Below are positions 6,013 to 6,416 of a DNA stretch of 6,416 nt, in pieces. This DNA is from an uncultured Collinsella sp. (GTDB lineage Bacteria; Actinomycetota; Coriobacteriia; Coriobacteriales; Coriobacteriaceae), in NCBI GenBank assembly GCA_900552705.1, contig USAX01000111.1:1-6416 (forward strand). Direction: 5' to 3'. How positions within the stretch are numbered: the stretch's first letter is position 1; each line of letters begins with the position of its first letter. The notes beneath the pieces are model-generated. The model was not told the DNA's origin and did not search any database. It worked only from the letters and a program-made list of their open reading frames with translations. The position numbers were made by a program, and so were the translations under genes.

Positions 6013-6030
6013 GTGGGCCATGTGTCCCAT
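6013..6030. repeat. Shared 18-bp upstream element, copy 2
   Basis: This is an exact copy of the element at 5065-5082, here about 199 bp upstream of the intact lipoprotein gene. The different distances to the two start codons argue against it being a core promoter. Sequence around the 18 bp is mostly not conserved between the two copies. Confidence 0.6.
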
Positions 6031-6085
6031 GTTTGCGTTGCTGTCGCCTATCGTGTGCCATAGAAATCCGCGATGGCAAGGTGCG

Positions 6086-6114
6086 CTGACGCCCATGTGC
6101 TTATGGGCTAGACT
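6086..6114 (+). promoter_or_regulatory. Candidate promoter of the cyclodeaminase-family gene, with inverted repeat in its spacer
   Basis: CTGACG (6086-6091) and TAGACT (6109-6114) are separated by 17 bp and each matches the sigma-70-type consensus at 4 of 6 positions. The spacer is almost filled by the inverted repeat GCCCAT (6091-6096) and ATGGGC (6103-6108), a suitable place for a repressor. This would give a leader of about 70 nt. The call rests on consensus resemblance only. Confidence 0.35.
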
Positions 6115-6141
6115 TAGCACCATTATGTGATCGATGCGGTT

Positions 6142-6163
6142 GGTCGGCGGTTACCACCCGACC
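6142..6163 (+). other. Possible leader hairpin ahead of the cyclodeaminase-family gene
   Basis: GGTCGG (6142-6147) and CCGACC (6158-6163) can pair around a 10-nt loop, ending about 14 bases before the ribosome binding site GAAGG (6178-6182). I do not recognise a tetrahydrofolate riboswitch in this short leader. It may be a minor structure without function. Confidence 0.25.
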
Positions 6164-6191
6164 GATGTATATGACTTGAAGGTGCATGCGT

Positions 6192-6416
6192 ATGAGCCAA
6201 GAGATGATGGACAAGACCTGCCGCGGGTTTGCCGAGGCGCTGGCCGCGCGCGAGCCGGTTCCCGGCGGTGGCAGCGCGAGCGCCTTTGTGGGCGCGCTGG
6301 GCGCCTCGCTGTGCGGAATGGTTGCCCGCTACGGTGCGACCAATCCCGCGCTTGCTGATCGTGCGGATGACCTGACGCGCACACGTGCCCGAGCTGATGT
6401 CTTGGCACCCGCGCCT
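6192..6416 (+). CDS. Cyclodeaminase/cyclohydrolase family protein, N-terminal part (cut by window end)
   Basis: The 75 visible residues begin MSQEMMDKTCRGFAEALAA and contain EPVPGGGSASAFVGALGASL followed by CGMVARYG. That is the N-terminal signature of the formiminotransferase-cyclodeaminase C-terminal family (FTCD_C; FchA-like methenyl-THF cyclohydrolases), all-helical cytosolic enzymes that act on formimino- or methenyl-tetrahydrofolate in one-carbon metabolism or histidine breakdown. The ATG at 6192 is preferred because GAAGG (6178-6182) lies 9 nt upstream; an in-frame ATG at 6186 would leave only 3 nt. Family proteins are usually about 200 aa, so roughly the first third is present and the gene continues past 6416. 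It is divergent from the lipoprotein gene. Which reaction it performs cannot be decided without the rest of the gene and its neighbours, such as folD, hutH or a formiminotransferase. Confidence 0.88.
   Translation, partial: MSQEMMDKTCRGFAEALAAREPVPGGGSASAFVGALGASLCGMVARYGATNPALADRADDLTRTRARADVLAPAP

Noticed and set aside
5815..6123. N-terminal extension of the intact lipoprotein up to 6123
   Set aside because: The extension would precede a good ribosome binding site and bury the lipoprotein signal peptide; it is just open intergenic sequence.
6115..6191. Tetrahydrofolate riboswitch upstream of the cyclodeaminase-family gene
   Set aside because: The leader is only about 70 nt and shows none of the conserved junction sequences I would expect; only a simple 6-bp hairpin is visible.

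Overview
The window looks like chromosomal DNA of a moderately high-GC actinobacterium. A gut Coriobacteriia member such as Collinsella is my best guess, from the lipoprotein style, the GC-rich intergenic DNA and the surface-protein domain mix; no marker gene here proves it. On the left is one large secreted-enzyme gene on the minus strand, a Tat-exported phosphatidylinositol-specific phospholipase C (PI-PLC). It has been cut in two by an IS30-family insertion sequence. Next come two paralogous small lipoprotein genes on the minus strand. At the right edge is the 5' end of a plus-strand folate-enzyme gene.

Region 1-4007: bases 4007-3418 encode a Tat signal (SRRAF) and a ricin-B-like domain. 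Bases 1768-1 continue in the same frame with the PI-PLC X catalytic domain, an MBG-like segment, an Ig-like segment and a Gly/Asn-rich linker that runs off the window. Removing the IS (1785-3417) and one copy of the 16-bp direct repeat (1769-1784 / 3418-3433) rejoins a single open frame of exactly 786 codons, still open at base 1. The IS carries one transposase gene (1900-3192, 430 aa), imperfect 24-bp terminal inverted repeats, a perfect 16-bp hairpin ahead of the transposase and repeated CCGAAC-type motifs near both ends.

Region 4008-5814: two paralogous lipoproteins of unrecognised family follow, each with its own strong ribosome binding site and its own downstream hairpin terminator, so they are probably separate transcripts. 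The copy at 5221-5814 is intact (197 aa). The copy at 4314-4991 is broken: an imperfect tandem duplication of about 84 bp, full of homopolymer runs and holding an in-frame TAG, sits just after the lipobox. This is either a decayed gene or, more likely, a local sequence-quality or assembly problem. Both paralogs have the same 18-bp sequence upstream.

Region 5815-6416: a divergent intergenic region of about 377 bp holds one copy of the 18-bp element, several inverted repeats and a candidate promoter for the plus-strand gene at 6192, a cyclodeaminase/cyclohydrolase-family (formimino-/methenyl-THF) protein cut by the window end.

I see no rRNA, tRNA or CRISPR array. The most notable points are the IS-interrupted multidomain phospholipase with an unusually long target duplication, and the damaged, internally duplicated lipoprotein gene.
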